Positions 8,200 to 18,299 of a stretch of DNA of 64,000 nt are shown here, piece after piece. The first letter of the stretch is position 1. Every line of letters begins with the position of its first letter. Position numbers and translations under genes: made by a program. The notes under the pieces are model-generated. The model saw only the letters and a list, made by a program, of their open reading frames with translations. It was not told where the DNA came from and made no database searches. Source of the DNA: an uncultured Chitinophaga sp. (GTDB taxonomy: Bacteria; Bacteroidota; Bacteroidia; Cytophagales; Cyclobacteriaceae); contig CABHOK010000003.1 in assembly GCA_902168205.1 (NCBI GenBank), positions 806,001-870,000 of the forward strand, in the 5' to 3' direction.

Positions 8200-9198
8200 A
8201 TGCGCTATAGTAATTATTCTGCTGAGGATCTTGCATTGGACGACAGTTTTAGGAAATGGGTGCTGAGCCCGGATGATGAGTCTACTCAGTTCTGGAACCG
8301 ATGGCTTGAAAGTAATCCTCACAGAGAAGAAGACATTCATAAAGCTAAACAACTTGTTAAACTCGCTGGCTTGCGCACAGACAACGAGATCACTACTGCT
8401 TTTCTCGATGTGTGGGGAAAGATAAAAGAGAACGCAGAACAAGAGACGCAGCAACAAACACAAAGCACACAGAATTACAGAGCCTGGGCAGCAGCTATAG
8501 CTGCGATGATGGTGCTGGCTGCGATATATGTTTTATGGCCCGCGCAGCAGGCTGATGTTACCTATAGAACTGCCTTTGGAGAAATCAGAGAATTTATACT
8601 TCCGGATGGATCGCGCGTGGCATTGAATGCCAACTCGCAGCTTGTATATAATACCAATTGGACAGGAACGAAACGCAAGGTATTCCTAACGGGCGAAGCT
8701 TTCTTTGATGTAGTACATACGGGCGATAACAAAGAATTTATAGTAGAAACGTTTGAAGATTTTTCAGTGCAGGTACTCGGCACGGAGTTCAACGTAAATA
8801 CTCGTAAAGGAAATACTGCGGTATATCTGCAATCGGGAAGAATCGAGCTGCAGACTGCGAAAGAAAACGTGATATTAAAACCCGGTGATCTCGCGGTGAT
8901 CAAAGACACAAATCCAGTATGGTTCAACCGTGATGCAAAAGCAGAGAATACGCTGGCGTGGAAAAATAATCTCTTCATCTATAATGATACTCCGCTCTCC
9001 GGAATCATTCAGGACATTGAAGATAACTTCGGAGTGCAGGTGCACGTAACCGAATCGGCTTTAATGGACAAACGTGTAACAGCAAAGATATCCCGTAAAA
9101 ATGTGGATGTTTTATTGCAAGTTCTTGGAGAAATATTGGATGTCCAAATCGAGCAAAATAAAAAGCAGATCGTTATAAGTCCCAATCATCAGGATTGA
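8200..9198 (+). CDS. FecR-family anti-sigma factor/sigma regulator
   Basis: 332 residues. An N-terminal cytoplasmic anti-sigma segment (FRKWVLSPD, WNRWLESNPHREEDI) is followed by one membrane span at about residues 98-115 (AAAIAAMMVLAAIYVLW). The periplasmic FecR domain comes next (REFILPDGSRVALNANSQL, KRKVFLTGEAFFDV, VLGTEFNVN), and a C-terminal STN-like segment ends at QIVISP. Such proteins relay ligand occupancy of an STN-bearing SusC to an ECF sigma factor. The SusC directly downstream does have an STN domain, so the relay makes sense. However, no ECF sigma gene lies upstream as it normally would; the neighbour there is the divergent GH3 gene. The sigma partner must be encoded elsewhere. 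Confidence 0.93.
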   Translation: MRYSNYSAEDLALDDSFRKWVLSPDDESTQFWNRWLESNPHREEDIHKAKQLVKLAGLRTDNEITTAFLDVWGKIKENAEQETQQQTQSTQNYRAWAAAIAAMMVLAAIYVLWPAQQADVTYRTAFGEIREFILPDGSRVALNANSQLVYNTNWTGTKRKVFLTGEAFFDVVHTGDNKEFIVETFEDFSVQVLGTEFNVNTRKGNTAVYLQSGRIELQTAKENVILKPGDLAVIKDTNPVWFNRDAKAENTLAWKNNLFIYNDTPLSGIIQDIEDNFGVQVHVTESALMDKRVTAKISRKNVDVLLQVLGEILDVQIEQNKKQIVISPNHQD

Positions 9199-9262
9199 TT
9201 ACCTTTGGTGGAATAGGTTTTCTCTATCCAGTCTCCAAACCCTATAGGTAAACCTCGATCCA

Positions 9263-12200
9263 ATGAGCTGCCAATCACAAAGAGTGATGAAAGCGTTTTG
9301 TGCTTTTGTCGCATGCTATAGCATGGTTGGTTATATCTATGCACAGGGTGCAACTATAAAAAATCGCTCTGCGGTTAATAAACCTCTTCTTAGTCAGTCT
9401 GTTGATAAACCAATTCCTTTAGCCGATGCGTTGCGTAAACTCGAAGAGCGGAATCACGTAACCTTCGCCTATCAGAAAGATTTTCTGGAAAATAAGTTTG
9501 TCACCTATACGGCAGACGAACGTAAATCGCTGGAAGTATACCTTGACGAAATGCTTGCTCCGCACAACCTGGAGTATAAACGGGTGGAAGGTATAGATCA
9601 GACGATCTATGTTATATACCCGAAACGTGAGCGGCTTGCCGAAGCTAAAACACTAACGATATCCGGAAAGGTAACAAACCAGTTTGACGAAGCCATTGCC
9701 GGTGTGAGTATATTCCTGAAAGAAGAAGGCATTGGTACGCTAACCGATATGGAAGGCAATTACTCGATCAGCTTTCCGCAGGATAATGAAAATGTACTGG
9801 TGTTCTCCCATATAGGGTATATGGTGAAGGAAGTGTCCTATACCGGTGAACAGTACGTTGACGTTGTGCTGGCTGAAAACCTGTCGCAGCTTTCGGAAGT
9901 TGTTATCACGGCATTGGGTATTAGCAAAAATCAGAAGGCTCTCGGGTACTCCGTGAGTACGATCAATTCGTCTCAGATCACACAGGCCGGAAATACCAAC
10001 GTTGTGTCCGCCATGTATGGAAAAGCTCCGGGTGTAAGAATACGTACAGCACCCGGCGGTGCTACGAGTGCTGTTACCATGCAGGTTCGCGGTTTAAATT
10101 CACTGAACTATAATGCACAGCCGCTATATATAGTCGATGGTGTTTTGATGCGTGACGGAAACGAGAAGGGCGCACTCGGTGTAAACAATACTGATTACTA
10201 TACCGATGCCCGTATTCGTGGCAATGGTATACTGGATATAAATCCATCGGATATTGAAACGATATCGGTGCTGAAAGGTGCAGGCGCAACAGCTCTCTAT
10301 GGATCCGATGCTGCGAATGGTGTTGTGGTGATCACCACCAAGAAGGGCGATAAGAAAGCAGGGCTCGGTGTAGAGATCGGGTATACTGCCAGTCTCGAAC
10401 AGGTTGCCTTTACTCCGCATTATCAGAATGTATACGGTCCGGGTTTCGATCGCGACCGAAATATATCGCTCGGTGCTGATGCATCCGGTTGGGTTCCGGT
10501 TGATATGGATCAGGATGGTGAAGCCGAAACAAAGCGCCCGTTGTTTGAATCGTATGCACAATTCGGACCGAAGATGGATGGCGAGCAGGTAATGTGGTGG
10601 GATGGTACAAAACGAAATTATAGTCCTCATCCGAACAATTATAAAGATTTTTACAGGCACGGCTATAATTCCTTATTCAATGCCGCCATCAGTAATAAAA
10701 CAGAACGCGTTGCCTATCGATTCTCTTATTCCAGAAACGACTATGCCGGTATACAGGTAGGTGGTAAACTGCAACGCAATACATTTAACCTGAATAACTA
10801 TATCAAGATATCGGATCGCCTCTCGGCCGATGTAGTATTGAATTATTCCAATAGCCGGGTGCACAATCGTCCGTTAAAAATTAATCGGATTACGTCAAGC
10901 TGGGATGGATTTTTCAGCAGGGCAGAAGATATGTCGTTGTTGTCTGAAAAGTATAAAACATCGAAAGGGTATAAATGGGTGCCCTACGATCAATCGCAGC
11001 GAGATCCTGCCGAAACCCTATACTTTACAACACCGCGCGGTTATGAAGTAATGAATTTTTTCTGGAAGCAACTTCGGGACAGTGAAGACGAGAACCAGAA
11101 TCGACTGATCTCCAGTGTCACACTTCATTACGAGATTACACCCAACCTGCATTTTCGTGGTAAGATCGGTAATGACTTTACAAGTCTCTCCATCAAAGGA
11201 AAAGGATATAATGAATACCCGACAATCTTTAATGTTAACAGCAGCACCGGGTCGTATAGTGTGTCCAACGGGCGGTATTCGATTTTATATACCGATGCTC
11301 TGTTAACCTATAGCAAAACCGTATCGCGTGATTTTTCTTTCTCGGTCAACAGCGGGTTCCAATTGCGGGATGAACAATATCGTGATCAGGCCACTGCTAC
11401 GAGCGGAGGATTGGCTGTTGAAAACTGGTTTAGTCTGAATAACTCTTACAACGCTACCAAGATTGCAACAGAAACACAGTCGCTTATTTTAAAGTATGCT
11501 TTTCTGGGTATAGTAAATTTGAACTATAAGGATTTGCTTTTTCTGGAAGGTACAGCGCGGCAGGAGTATTCTTCTACATTGGCACCTGGTAATAACCGGT
11601 ATTTTTATCCATCTGTAAATAGTAGTTTTATTTTGTCAGACGCGGTGACGTTGCCTCGTTTTATTTCGTACGCCAAGCTTCGCGGGTCGTATGGCGTGGT
11701 GGGGAATGCTCCACCCGTTTATGAAGCAAATATACTATATGATCTCACGTCACTGCAGACTACACAAGGTTCTGTGACAGCTGCTTCAACACAGGGAAAC
11801 CTGTACGGTAATAATGCTATCAAACCCGAAAATAAATATGAGACAGAATTCGGTCTTGAGACAAAGCTGTGGGAAGGAAAGATAGGGGTTGACCTGACGT
11901 ACTACGCCAGCCGAATAAAAAACCAGATTCTGAAACTGGATTTACCCACGAGCGTAGGTGCGAGTAAAATGCTGACGAATATAGGTCAGTTGCAAAATAA
12001 CGGTTGGGAGCTGGGACTCAATTCATCAGTAGTAACTTCCGCATTTACATGGACAAGCGCTGTCAATATAGCGTTGAATACATCGAAGGTTCATTCGCTG
12101 GGAAATGGTATTGATAAACTGGTGTTTCGCGATCTGGAAGGAAGCGCTATACAAGTTGTAGCAGAACCTGGGGAGTCGATTGGAAATATATATGTATACC

Positions 12201-12931
12201 CGCGCAAGACAGATAGTAACGGTAACTTTATTATTAATGATAAAGGTGTATATATCATCGATAAGACCCGGTATGTTAAAGCTGGTAACATGCTGCCCAA
12301 AGTAACCGGTGGATTTGTGAATGCTTTACAGTATAAGAATTTCAGACTCGATCTCACGATCGATTACAGCATTGGTGGCCGGATTATTTCGCCTCCTTTA
12401 AAATATGGTATGGGCTCGGGCATGTATACCAGTACACTGCGATATCGTACGGCTGAAGCCGGTGGATTGCCGTACTATATTAACGCCACGGGTACTAAAA
12501 TTCTGCTTGAAGGGCATAATGCAGCAGCTCCGGATGGGAGCACGGTATACCATGACGGTGTTGTATTGAAAGGGGTAACAAACAACGGGTCACCCAACGA
12601 AACAGTTATTGATGCACCAACCTACTACCTGAGTACATACGACTGGGGCAGCAACGCCTGGAACGAGAACGCAGCTATATACGACAACAGCTATATAAAA
12701 ATGCGCGAAGCAGTGCTAAGCTATATGCTGCCGGCTGAGTTTGTTAGCAAGCTGCACTTTCAAAGTATTCGTGTGTCGCTGGTAGGACGAAATCTTTTTT
12801 ACCTCTGGCGCACGTTGGAGAATCTTGATCCAGAATCTACCATTGGTACAAACTGGTTGAATCAGGGTATAGACGAAGGAACCAATGCTGCTACACGAAG
12901 TTATGGCTTTGCACTTAATATGAGTTTCTAA
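9263..12931 (+). CDS. SusC/RagA-type TonB-dependent transporter with STN domain
   Basis: 1222 residues. A signal peptide ends near YIYAQG. An STN domain covers about residues 50-120 (PLADALRKLEERNHVTFAY), a carboxypeptidase-regulatory-like beta-sandwich about 131-205 (TISGKVTNQFDEAIAGVSIF), then the SusC hallmark LSEVVITALGIS. The plug domain includes VRGLNSLN, PLYIVDGVL and GAGATALYGSDAANGVVVITTKKG. A large beta-barrel ends in '...YGFALNMSF' with a C-terminal Phe. It imports oligomers across the outer membrane with TonB energy. The STN domain connects it to the FecR protein encoded just upstream. The next gene, starting 11 bases later, is its SusD partner. Ligand unknown; no degradative enzyme sits in this immediate cluster. 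Confidence 0.95.
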   Translation: MSCQSQRVMKAFCAFVACYSMVGYIYAQGATIKNRSAVNKPLLSQSVDKPIPLADALRKLEERNHVTFAYQKDFLENKFVTYTADERKSLEVYLDEMLAPHNLEYKRVEGIDQTIYVIYPKRERLAEAKTLTISGKVTNQFDEAIAGVSIFLKEEGIGTLTDMEGNYSISFPQDNENVLVFSHIGYMVKEVSYTGEQYVDVVLAENLSQLSEVVITALGISKNQKALGYSVSTINSSQITQAGNTNVVSAMYGKAPGVRIRTAPGGATSAVTMQVRGLNSLNYNAQPLYIVDGVLMRDGNEKGALGVNNTDYYTDARIRGNGILDINPSDIETISVLKGAGATALYGSDAANGVVVITTKKGDKKAGLGVEIGYTASLEQVAFTPHYQNVYGPGFDRDRNISLGADASGWVPVDMDQDGEAETKRPLFESYAQFGPKMDGEQVMWWDGTKRNYSPHPNNYKDFYRHGYNSLFNAAISNKTERVAYRFSYSRNDYAGIQVGGKLQRNTFNLNNYIKISDRLSADVVLNYSNSRVHNRPLKINRITSSWDGFFSRAEDMSLLSEKYKTSKGYKWVPYDQSQRDPAETLYFTTPRGYEVMNFFWKQLRDSEDENQNRLISSVTLHYEITPNLHFRGKIGNDFTSLSIKGKGYNEYPTIFNVNSSTGSYSVSNGRYSILYTDALLTYSKTVSRDFSFSVNSGFQLRDEQYRDQATATSGGLAVENWFSLNNSYNATKIATETQSLILKYAFLGIVNLNYKDLLFLEGTARQEYSSTLAPGNNRYFYPSVNSSFILSDAVTLPRFISYAKLRGSYGVVGNAPPVYEANILYDLTSLQTTQGSVTAASTQGNLYGNNAIKPENKYETEFGLETKLWEGKIGVDLTYYASRIKNQILKLDLPTSVGASKMLTNIGQLQNNGWELGLNSSVVTSAFTWTSAVNIALNTSKVHSLGNGIDKLVFRDLEGSAIQVVAEPGESIGNIYVYPRKTDSNGNFIINDKGVYIIDKTRYVKAGNMLPKVTGGFVNALQYKNFRLDLTIDYSIGGRIISPPLKYGMGSGMYTSTLRYRTAEAGGLPYYINATGTKILLEGHNAAAPDGSTVYHDGVVLKGVTNNGSPNETVIDAPTYYLSTYDWGSNAWNENAAIYDNSYIKMREAVLSYMLPAEFVSKLHFQSIRVSLVGRNLFYLWRTLENLDPESTIGTNWLNQGIDEGTNAATRSYGFALNMSF

Positions 12932-12942
12932 ATATCAGGGAT

Positions 12943-14538
12943 GTGAGGTTCGGAAAAATTATAATAAGTATAGGGCTGTTGATGATCGGTATATCCTGTA
13001 AGGAAGAACTGGATGATCGTTATGAGAATCCGGATCGTACCGCGGATGCAACGATCGATCAGTTTTTTACAGCAATGCTGAACAATAACCGCGTGCGGCC
13101 TCAGTACTGGGAGATGAGTACGTTCATAAACTGGCATATTGGTGTATATACCCAGTCTGTCGGTTTTTTGAATACTGAATATATATACCAGCAGAATGAG
13201 GCCTATATCAGTAATCGTTGGGATGATTTTTACCGCCCGAGTGCAAATGGTTCCGGAGTGATGGCTTTATACCGCGAGATTGAAAAAGCTTATGCGGCCT
13301 TATCAACGGACGAACAGAAGAGTGTGGAAGTATTTGTACAGGCTGCAAAAGTGGTGTTGTATGAACAGGCAGCACAGATGGTTGATATGTGGGGAGATAT
13401 ACCATTCAGTGAAGCTGGCTTGTTGAATAAGACAGGTGAAGTAGTATATCCGGTTTTTGACAGCGATGCCGTTGTGTATGATACCTTGCTGGCAGGTTTG
13501 AAAGAAGCGTCTGAATATTTTTCATCGGCTGAATTGTCGTCCTCTACGCAATCAGTGTTTTCTACGCAGGATATTTTACTGCATGGCGATCTCAAGCGCT
13601 GGCAGCGGTATGCTAATGCACTACGTCTTCGTCTGTTGATGCGCATCTCGTTTGTGAACGAAAGTCGCGCACAAGCCGAGGTAACGGAAATGTTGAGCAA
13701 CCCGGGTGTTTATCCTTTCCCCGGTGATGTAGCCGCACAGTACGACCCCGATAATGATGATGTGTTGTTACAGCCGCTTGTAAACTATACCGATGATCTG
13801 CATATAGCTTTTACCGACTGGACCAATTACCCGGCACCGTACTTTATGCTGGAAGAAGTACTGAAGCCTGTAGAAGACCTGCGGATACCGGTGTTATACG
13901 ATAAGTACGGACAAACCATGAACGGACAATTTGTGCCGAACTCGGGCTACAACGGTATGCCGATAACATATTCGCAAACCGAGCAACAAATAAACCTGGA
14001 GAAGTTCGCTATACTGGATTCAGGTACATTTCTCTACAATTCGAAACTGCCCGGAGTACTAATGACGGCCTCTGAGGTTAATTTTCTAAAGGCAGAAGCC
14101 TATGAACGATGGGGTGGGGGTAGCGCTGTTGATGAATATACCGAAGGCGTTAACAGGTCTGTTGTATTTTATTACTACCTCAACAATCTGAATCAGTCGT
14201 CTGGCAGAAAAATTGCGCCTCCCGCCGATGCGACTATCGACACATTTATAGCCAACGCCATTGCTCCGCTCTATACCGGAACGCAACACGATAAGCTCGA
14301 AGCCATCTGGACTCAGAAGTGGGTACATTTTGGTTTTTTACAGGCTATTCAAAGTTGGTCTGAATTGCGGAGAACGCATCTTCCTCAATTATACTTCTAT
14401 ACATCGCCGCTCACCGGGTATGAATTACCTCCGTCCCGGCTTACCTATCCTGGCAACGAGAAAACGTTTAACAGTAATTATAATGCTGTTGCTGCGAAAG
14501 ATACGCGCGATGGTAAAGTTTTCTGGGATGTGCAGTGA
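12943..14538 (+). CDS. SusD-like_2 surface lipoprotein
   Basis: 531 residues from a GTG start; the nearby ATG at 12941 is out of frame and runs straight into a stop. The signal is lipoprotein type: IISIGLLMIGISC with Cys at the lipobox, then acidic KEELDD. The body is helical and TPR-like, with the SusD-like_2 ending WSELRRTHLPQL, PPSRLTYPGNE and GKVFWDVQ. It should sit on the cell surface as the lid of the preceding SusC. Separation from SusC is 11 bases, so the pair is one transcript. About 600 non-coding bases follow before the next SusC/SusD pair. Confidence 0.92.
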   Translation: MRFGKIIISIGLLMIGISCKEELDDRYENPDRTADATIDQFFTAMLNNNRVRPQYWEMSTFINWHIGVYTQSVGFLNTEYIYQQNEAYISNRWDDFYRPSANGSGVMALYREIEKAYAALSTDEQKSVEVFVQAAKVVLYEQAAQMVDMWGDIPFSEAGLLNKTGEVVYPVFDSDAVVYDTLLAGLKEASEYFSSAELSSSTQSVFSTQDILLHGDLKRWQRYANALRLRLLMRISFVNESRAQAEVTEMLSNPGVYPFPGDVAAQYDPDNDDVLLQPLVNYTDDLHIAFTDWTNYPAPYFMLEEVLKPVEDLRIPVLYDKYGQTMNGQFVPNSGYNGMPITYSQTEQQINLEKFAILDSGTFLYNSKLPGVLMTASEVNFLKAEAYERWGGGSAVDEYTEGVNRSVVFYYYLNNLNQSSGRKIAPPADATIDTFIANAIAPLYTGTQHDKLEAIWTQKWVHFGFLQAIQSWSELRRTHLPQLYFYTSPLTGYELPPSRLTYPGNEKTFNSNYNAVAAKDTRDGKVFWDVQ

Positions 14539-15143
14539 CCTTATGCCTTAATACCAAATATTTTATTGTACGATCCGGTTTTGTTGTGCTAACTGATAAT
14601 GGTATAACATAGTATAATAAATGTTTAACGTATATATAGGTATATTTTTGTGTTAAAAATTGGCTTTTTTAGGTGTATTTATTGCGTTTTTTGTTGATTC
14701 TGTGATTAATGGTTGGTTTGCGATATTATTTTGTAGTTGCGGTGTTTTGTTTATGTAATGATCAGTTTTTGTTAAAAAAATAAAATATTTTTTGGTGAAG
14801 GGGATTAGATTCTGATTAGCCTCCCGTTTAGTAGCAAAACCACCAGAATGGATCATTGCTACAATAATTCATTTGCCTATACCTGCTTTCATATGTTTCT
14901 GCCATATAGACTATATATATATGTCAGAACAGAAATCATACAAGCCATTGCCCCGGTGCGACAGGCCTTATCTGCTCATAAGGTTTATTTAACGTTCAAT
15001 GATTTAGTTTGGGTTAATGCTGAATTTAGAATTTATACTCTAGTCGCACCGGGTCAATCGGGCACGCTCACCAACGCAATTCGCGCTCCTCTCTATAATT
15101 TTTTTGTCGCACAACCTTTTAAACTTAATTATATAATTACTCT
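14539..15143 (+). other. 605-base intergenic region between two SusC/SusD modules
   Basis: This AT-rich stretch separates the first module from the second and must hold the second module's promoter and leader. TATTTTTG at 14643-14650 fits the Bacteroidota -7 consensus TAnnTTTG but lacks a convincing -33 partner, so I do not call it. The right half carries a long-range inverted repeat with a nested hairpin (listed separately). A 99-codon frame at 14848-15147 has no family features, runs through the SusC start and looks fortuitous. No RNA gene is recognisable. Confidence 0.6.
14945..15060. repeat. Long-range inverted repeat with nested hairpin upstream of SusC
   Basis: CCCGGTGCGAC (14952-14962) is exactly complementary to GTCGCACCGGG (15043-15053). 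With two mismatches the arms extend to 14945-14962 and 15043-15060, pairing 16 of 18 positions. Between them, CCTTAT (14966-14971) and ATAAGG (14978-14983) form a 6-bp hairpin with a 6-base loop directly beside the left arm. The GC-rich arms stand out from AT-rich surroundings and end about 84 bases before the SusC start. It could be a structured mRNA leader, a pair of regulator half-sites or the relic of a small mobile element. Confidence 0.6.
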
Positions 15144-18100
15144 ATGATGAAACATCTACGGAAAAGGATGAAGACCTTTTTGGTTTTCTCCCTGTGTTTC
15201 TGTTTCGCCTATGCAGCGCGAAGTCAGAGCGGAACGATAAGCGGTACAGTTACTTCAAATAGTGATGGTGCTCCATTGCCAGGAGTAAATGTGTTGGTGA
15301 AGGGGACAACAGTCGGTACCTCAACAGATTCAGATGGAAAGTATTCTATTGAAGCGAGCAGTAATGCTACGCTCGTTTTTTCCTTTATAGGTTATGCACC
15401 TCAGGAAGTACCCGTTAATAATCAGACTGCGGTTAATGTTGTGTTGGCTGAGGATATATCTCAGCTTGGTGAAGTAGTGGTTACTGCTTTTGGTTTGGAG
15501 CGTGAGAAAAAAGCAATAACCTATTCGGCACAGATGGTTGGAACGAATGAACTTTCTGAAGCTCGTTCGTTGAACGTGGCGAACTCCCTGTCAGGTAAAG
15601 TAGCGGGGTTAAGCTTCTCAACAACCGGTAACGGTGTTGGTAGCTCATCAAGAATTACACTTCGTGGTAACCGCTCACTGACCGGAAACAACCAGCCGCT
15701 TTTTGTTATAGATGGCGTGCCGATGGATAACAATGTGGCTTCTACACCTTCAGCAGATATAGGGGGTACTACCAGCTTCAATGGTATATCCAGTATCAAC
15801 CCGGAAGATATTGCTTCTATTTCAGTATTGAAAGGTCCGTCTGCAGCAGCGCTATACGGAACACGTGCCAGCAACGGGGTTATCATTATCACCACTAAAA
15901 AAGGTACAGCAGGACAGAAAACCAATATATCAGTTTCATCAAACCTGATGTTCTCCAAGGCATATAATTTGCTGAACTTGCAAAATCAATATGGTCAAGG
16001 TAGTGCCGGAGTGTATGATCCTGCATCCCGGAATAGCTGGGGACCTGAGATGAATGGTCAGCAAGTAGCAGCATGGCAACTTTCGTTTAATCCTAATTAC
16101 GCAGGACCTGCAACCTATGCGCTCACGCCACAGCCTAACAACGGCATGGATTTCTTCAAGACCGGGTATAACTGGGCGAAGACCATTTCCGCGTCTATGG
16201 GAAGCCAGACTACACAGGGATATTTTTCCTATACCAATACTTCTTCAGAAGGTATAGTACCCGGAAACGAACTGAACAGACATAACCTGAATTTGAGAAT
16301 TACCAGTGACCTCAGCAGCAAACTGAAACTGGATGTTAAGACCAACTATATATATCAGAAAATAGACAACGCTCTGAATACAGGTGAAGGATCAATAGGC
16401 GAGGGTGTATATACGATGCCCAGAAGTATGCAGTACAGCCAGTACAAGCAATATCAGTATATAGATGACGCGGGACAGATTCAATATAACTGGCCTAATC
16501 CCAACGCTATAAACGGAGTAATGGAGAACCCGGCCTGGCTTGCACACAGAAACCTGAGAATAGACGAGCAAAACAGATTTATCGGGTTTGCTTCTTTGAA
16601 GTATAACTTTACGAATGAACTAAGCTTACAGGTGCGTTCGGGTCTTGATCAGTCATCACTCTCTACAGATGTTTCCCGGTATGCTTCCGTTTCTGTAATT
16701 GCTAATGATTTCGGTAGCTATTCACAATCAAAAGGAACCACACGCGAGTTGAACTCAGATTTCCTTTTGTCTTATAATAAAAAATTTGGAGACTTCTCTG
16801 CTAACATAAGTGCTGGTGGTAACTCACTTATGCAGAAACGATCTACGTTAAGTACAGGTGGTACATTGAGTAAAAGAAACTTTTTTGCAATAAGCAATCT
16901 CTCTACTGCTACCGTAACTTCCGATCCTTATGAAAAGCGCATCAACTCACTTTATGGTTTTGCGCAGTTGGGTTACAAAGATGTTTTGTTCCTGGATGTT
17001 ACGGCTCGTAACGACTGGTCATCAGCACTGCCTGCGAGCAATCGATCTTACTTCTATCCATCGGTAGGTCTTTCAGGTGTATTGACGGATATGCTTAACG
17101 TTGAGTCTAATGTACTGACGTATTTGAAAGTAAGAGGTTCTCATGCTTCTGTGGGTAATGATACTGATCCTTATCGGTTGAGTCAGCAGCTTCTTTACTA
17201 TGGATTTGACGGTGGTGTTGTACAATCATCAACAGTGCTCAACAACCCGAATCTTAAACCAGAGATTTCCTCTTCAAACGAGTTTGGTGTAGATGCCAGA
17301 TTTTTTAACAATCGAATCGGCTTAGATGTTACTTTGTATCAGACCAAGACTAAAAACCAGATCTTTACTATAAACGTGCCTGAGTCTTCCGGATATTCTA
17401 CTCAGGTAGTGAACGGAGGTTCCATTCAGAACAAAGGTATAGAAGTAGTGCTGAATGCAGGTGTTGTAGAAACGGATGCCTTCAGATGGGATGTAACCCT
17501 TAACTATTCAAGCTATAGAACGAAAGTACTTAGCATCATGGAAGGTCGTGATGAACTGTCGATCACAACCGGATATGAGCGATTAGCTCAAACACTTATC
17601 AAAGAAGGTGGTGGCTACGGAGATCTGTATATCAGAGGCTTTGAGCGTACGGACGATGGACAGATCCTGGTAAATGGAACCACAGGTTTACCTGAATTTA
17701 CTTCAGGCTTTGATGTCAAAGCAGGTAACTTCAATCCGAGTTGGTTGGGTGGTATACAAAACAAACTGTCTTACAAAGACTTCTCTCTTAGCTTCCTGAT
17801 CGATGCAAGAGTAGGAGGTAAAGTGATCTCTTATACGCAGTCAAAACTGGCTGGCGTTGGAGCAAGCGATATTACACTTAACGGACGCACCGATGGTTTC
17901 GTAGTGAAGGGTGTTGTTGCTACCCGCGATGCTGACGGTAACATTACATCTACTACACCCAATACAACTTCCATTACAGCAGAAAGTTATTGGACACAGG
18001 TTGCAAGCCGTGACCCAAGATCTGCAGAAGATTTTGTGTTCAGTGCAACCAACGTCCGCTTGAGAGAATTGGTACTCGGATATTCAGTGCCGAAGAAACT

Positions 18101-18287
18101 TTTAGGAGATGGTCCAATTACAGGAGTAAACTTCTCGATTGTCGGAAGAAACCTGTTCTTCCTTGTTAACAAGGCTAAATACTTTGATCCGGAACAAGGA
18201 GTCGGAGTAGGAAACCTTCAGGGTATTGAATCATTCAATATTCCTACTACCAGAGACATCGGGTTTAATGTGAAAGTAAATTTTTAA
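15144..18287 (+). CDS. SusC/RagA-type TonB-dependent transporter without STN domain
   Basis: 1047 residues. A signal peptide (TFLVFSLCFCFAYAARSQ) leads directly into the carboxypeptidase-regulatory-like domain (about residues 30-105, ISGTVTSNSDGAPLPGVNVLVKGT), then LGEVVVTAFGLE and the plug (LRGNRSLTGNNQPLFVIDGVPM, LKGPSAAALYGTRASNGVIIITTKKG). The barrel ends at GFNVKVNF. Unlike the SusC proteins at 9263 and 28170 there is no STN domain, so a FecR/ECF-sigma relay is not expected. Regulation probably acts through the long upstream leader or a regulator encoded elsewhere. It is followed after 12 bases by its SusD partner. Reading by eye, ATA isoleucine codons are rarer here than in the neighbouring SusC genes. 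Confidence 0.95.
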   Translation: MMKHLRKRMKTFLVFSLCFCFAYAARSQSGTISGTVTSNSDGAPLPGVNVLVKGTTVGTSTDSDGKYSIEASSNATLVFSFIGYAPQEVPVNNQTAVNVVLAEDISQLGEVVVTAFGLEREKKAITYSAQMVGTNELSEARSLNVANSLSGKVAGLSFSTTGNGVGSSSRITLRGNRSLTGNNQPLFVIDGVPMDNNVASTPSADIGGTTSFNGISSINPEDIASISVLKGPSAAALYGTRASNGVIIITTKKGTAGQKTNISVSSNLMFSKAYNLLNLQNQYGQGSAGVYDPASRNSWGPEMNGQQVAAWQLSFNPNYAGPATYALTPQPNNGMDFFKTGYNWAKTISASMGSQTTQGYFSYTNTSSEGIVPGNELNRHNLNLRITSDLSSKLKLDVKTNYIYQKIDNALNTGEGSIGEGVYTMPRSMQYSQYKQYQYIDDAGQIQYNWPNPNAINGVMENPAWLAHRNLRIDEQNRFIGFASLKYNFTNELSLQVRSGLDQSSLSTDVSRYASVSVIANDFGSYSQSKGTTRELNSDFLLSYNKKFGDFSANISAGGNSLMQKRSTLSTGGTLSKRNFFAISNLSTATVTSDPYEKRINSLYGFAQLGYKDVLFLDVTARNDWSSALPASNRSYFYPSVGLSGVLTDMLNVESNVLTYLKVRGSHASVGNDTDPYRLSQQLLYYGFDGGVVQSSTVLNNPNLKPEISSSNEFGVDARFFNNRIGLDVTLYQTKTKNQIFTINVPESSGYSTQVVNGGSIQNKGIEVVLNAGVVETDAFRWDVTLNYSSYRTKVLSIMEGRDELSITTGYERLAQTLIKEGGGYGDLYIRGFERTDDGQILVNGTTGLPEFTSGFDVKAGNFNPSWLGGIQNKLSYKDFSLSFLIDARVGGKVISYTQSKLAGVGASDITLNGRTDGFVVKGVVATRDADGNITSTTPNTTSITAESYWTQVASRDPRSAEDFVFSATNVRLRELVLGYSVPKKLLGDGPITGVNFSIVGRNLFFLVNKAKYFDPEQGVGVGNLQGIESFNIPTTRDIGFNVKVNF

Positions 18288-18299
18288 AAGAAAGTCGCG

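Noticed and set aside
14848-15147. 99-codon frame upstream of the second SusC gene
   Set aside because: No family resemblance, spans the structured leader and overlaps the SusC start; composition is that of non-coding AT-rich DNA.
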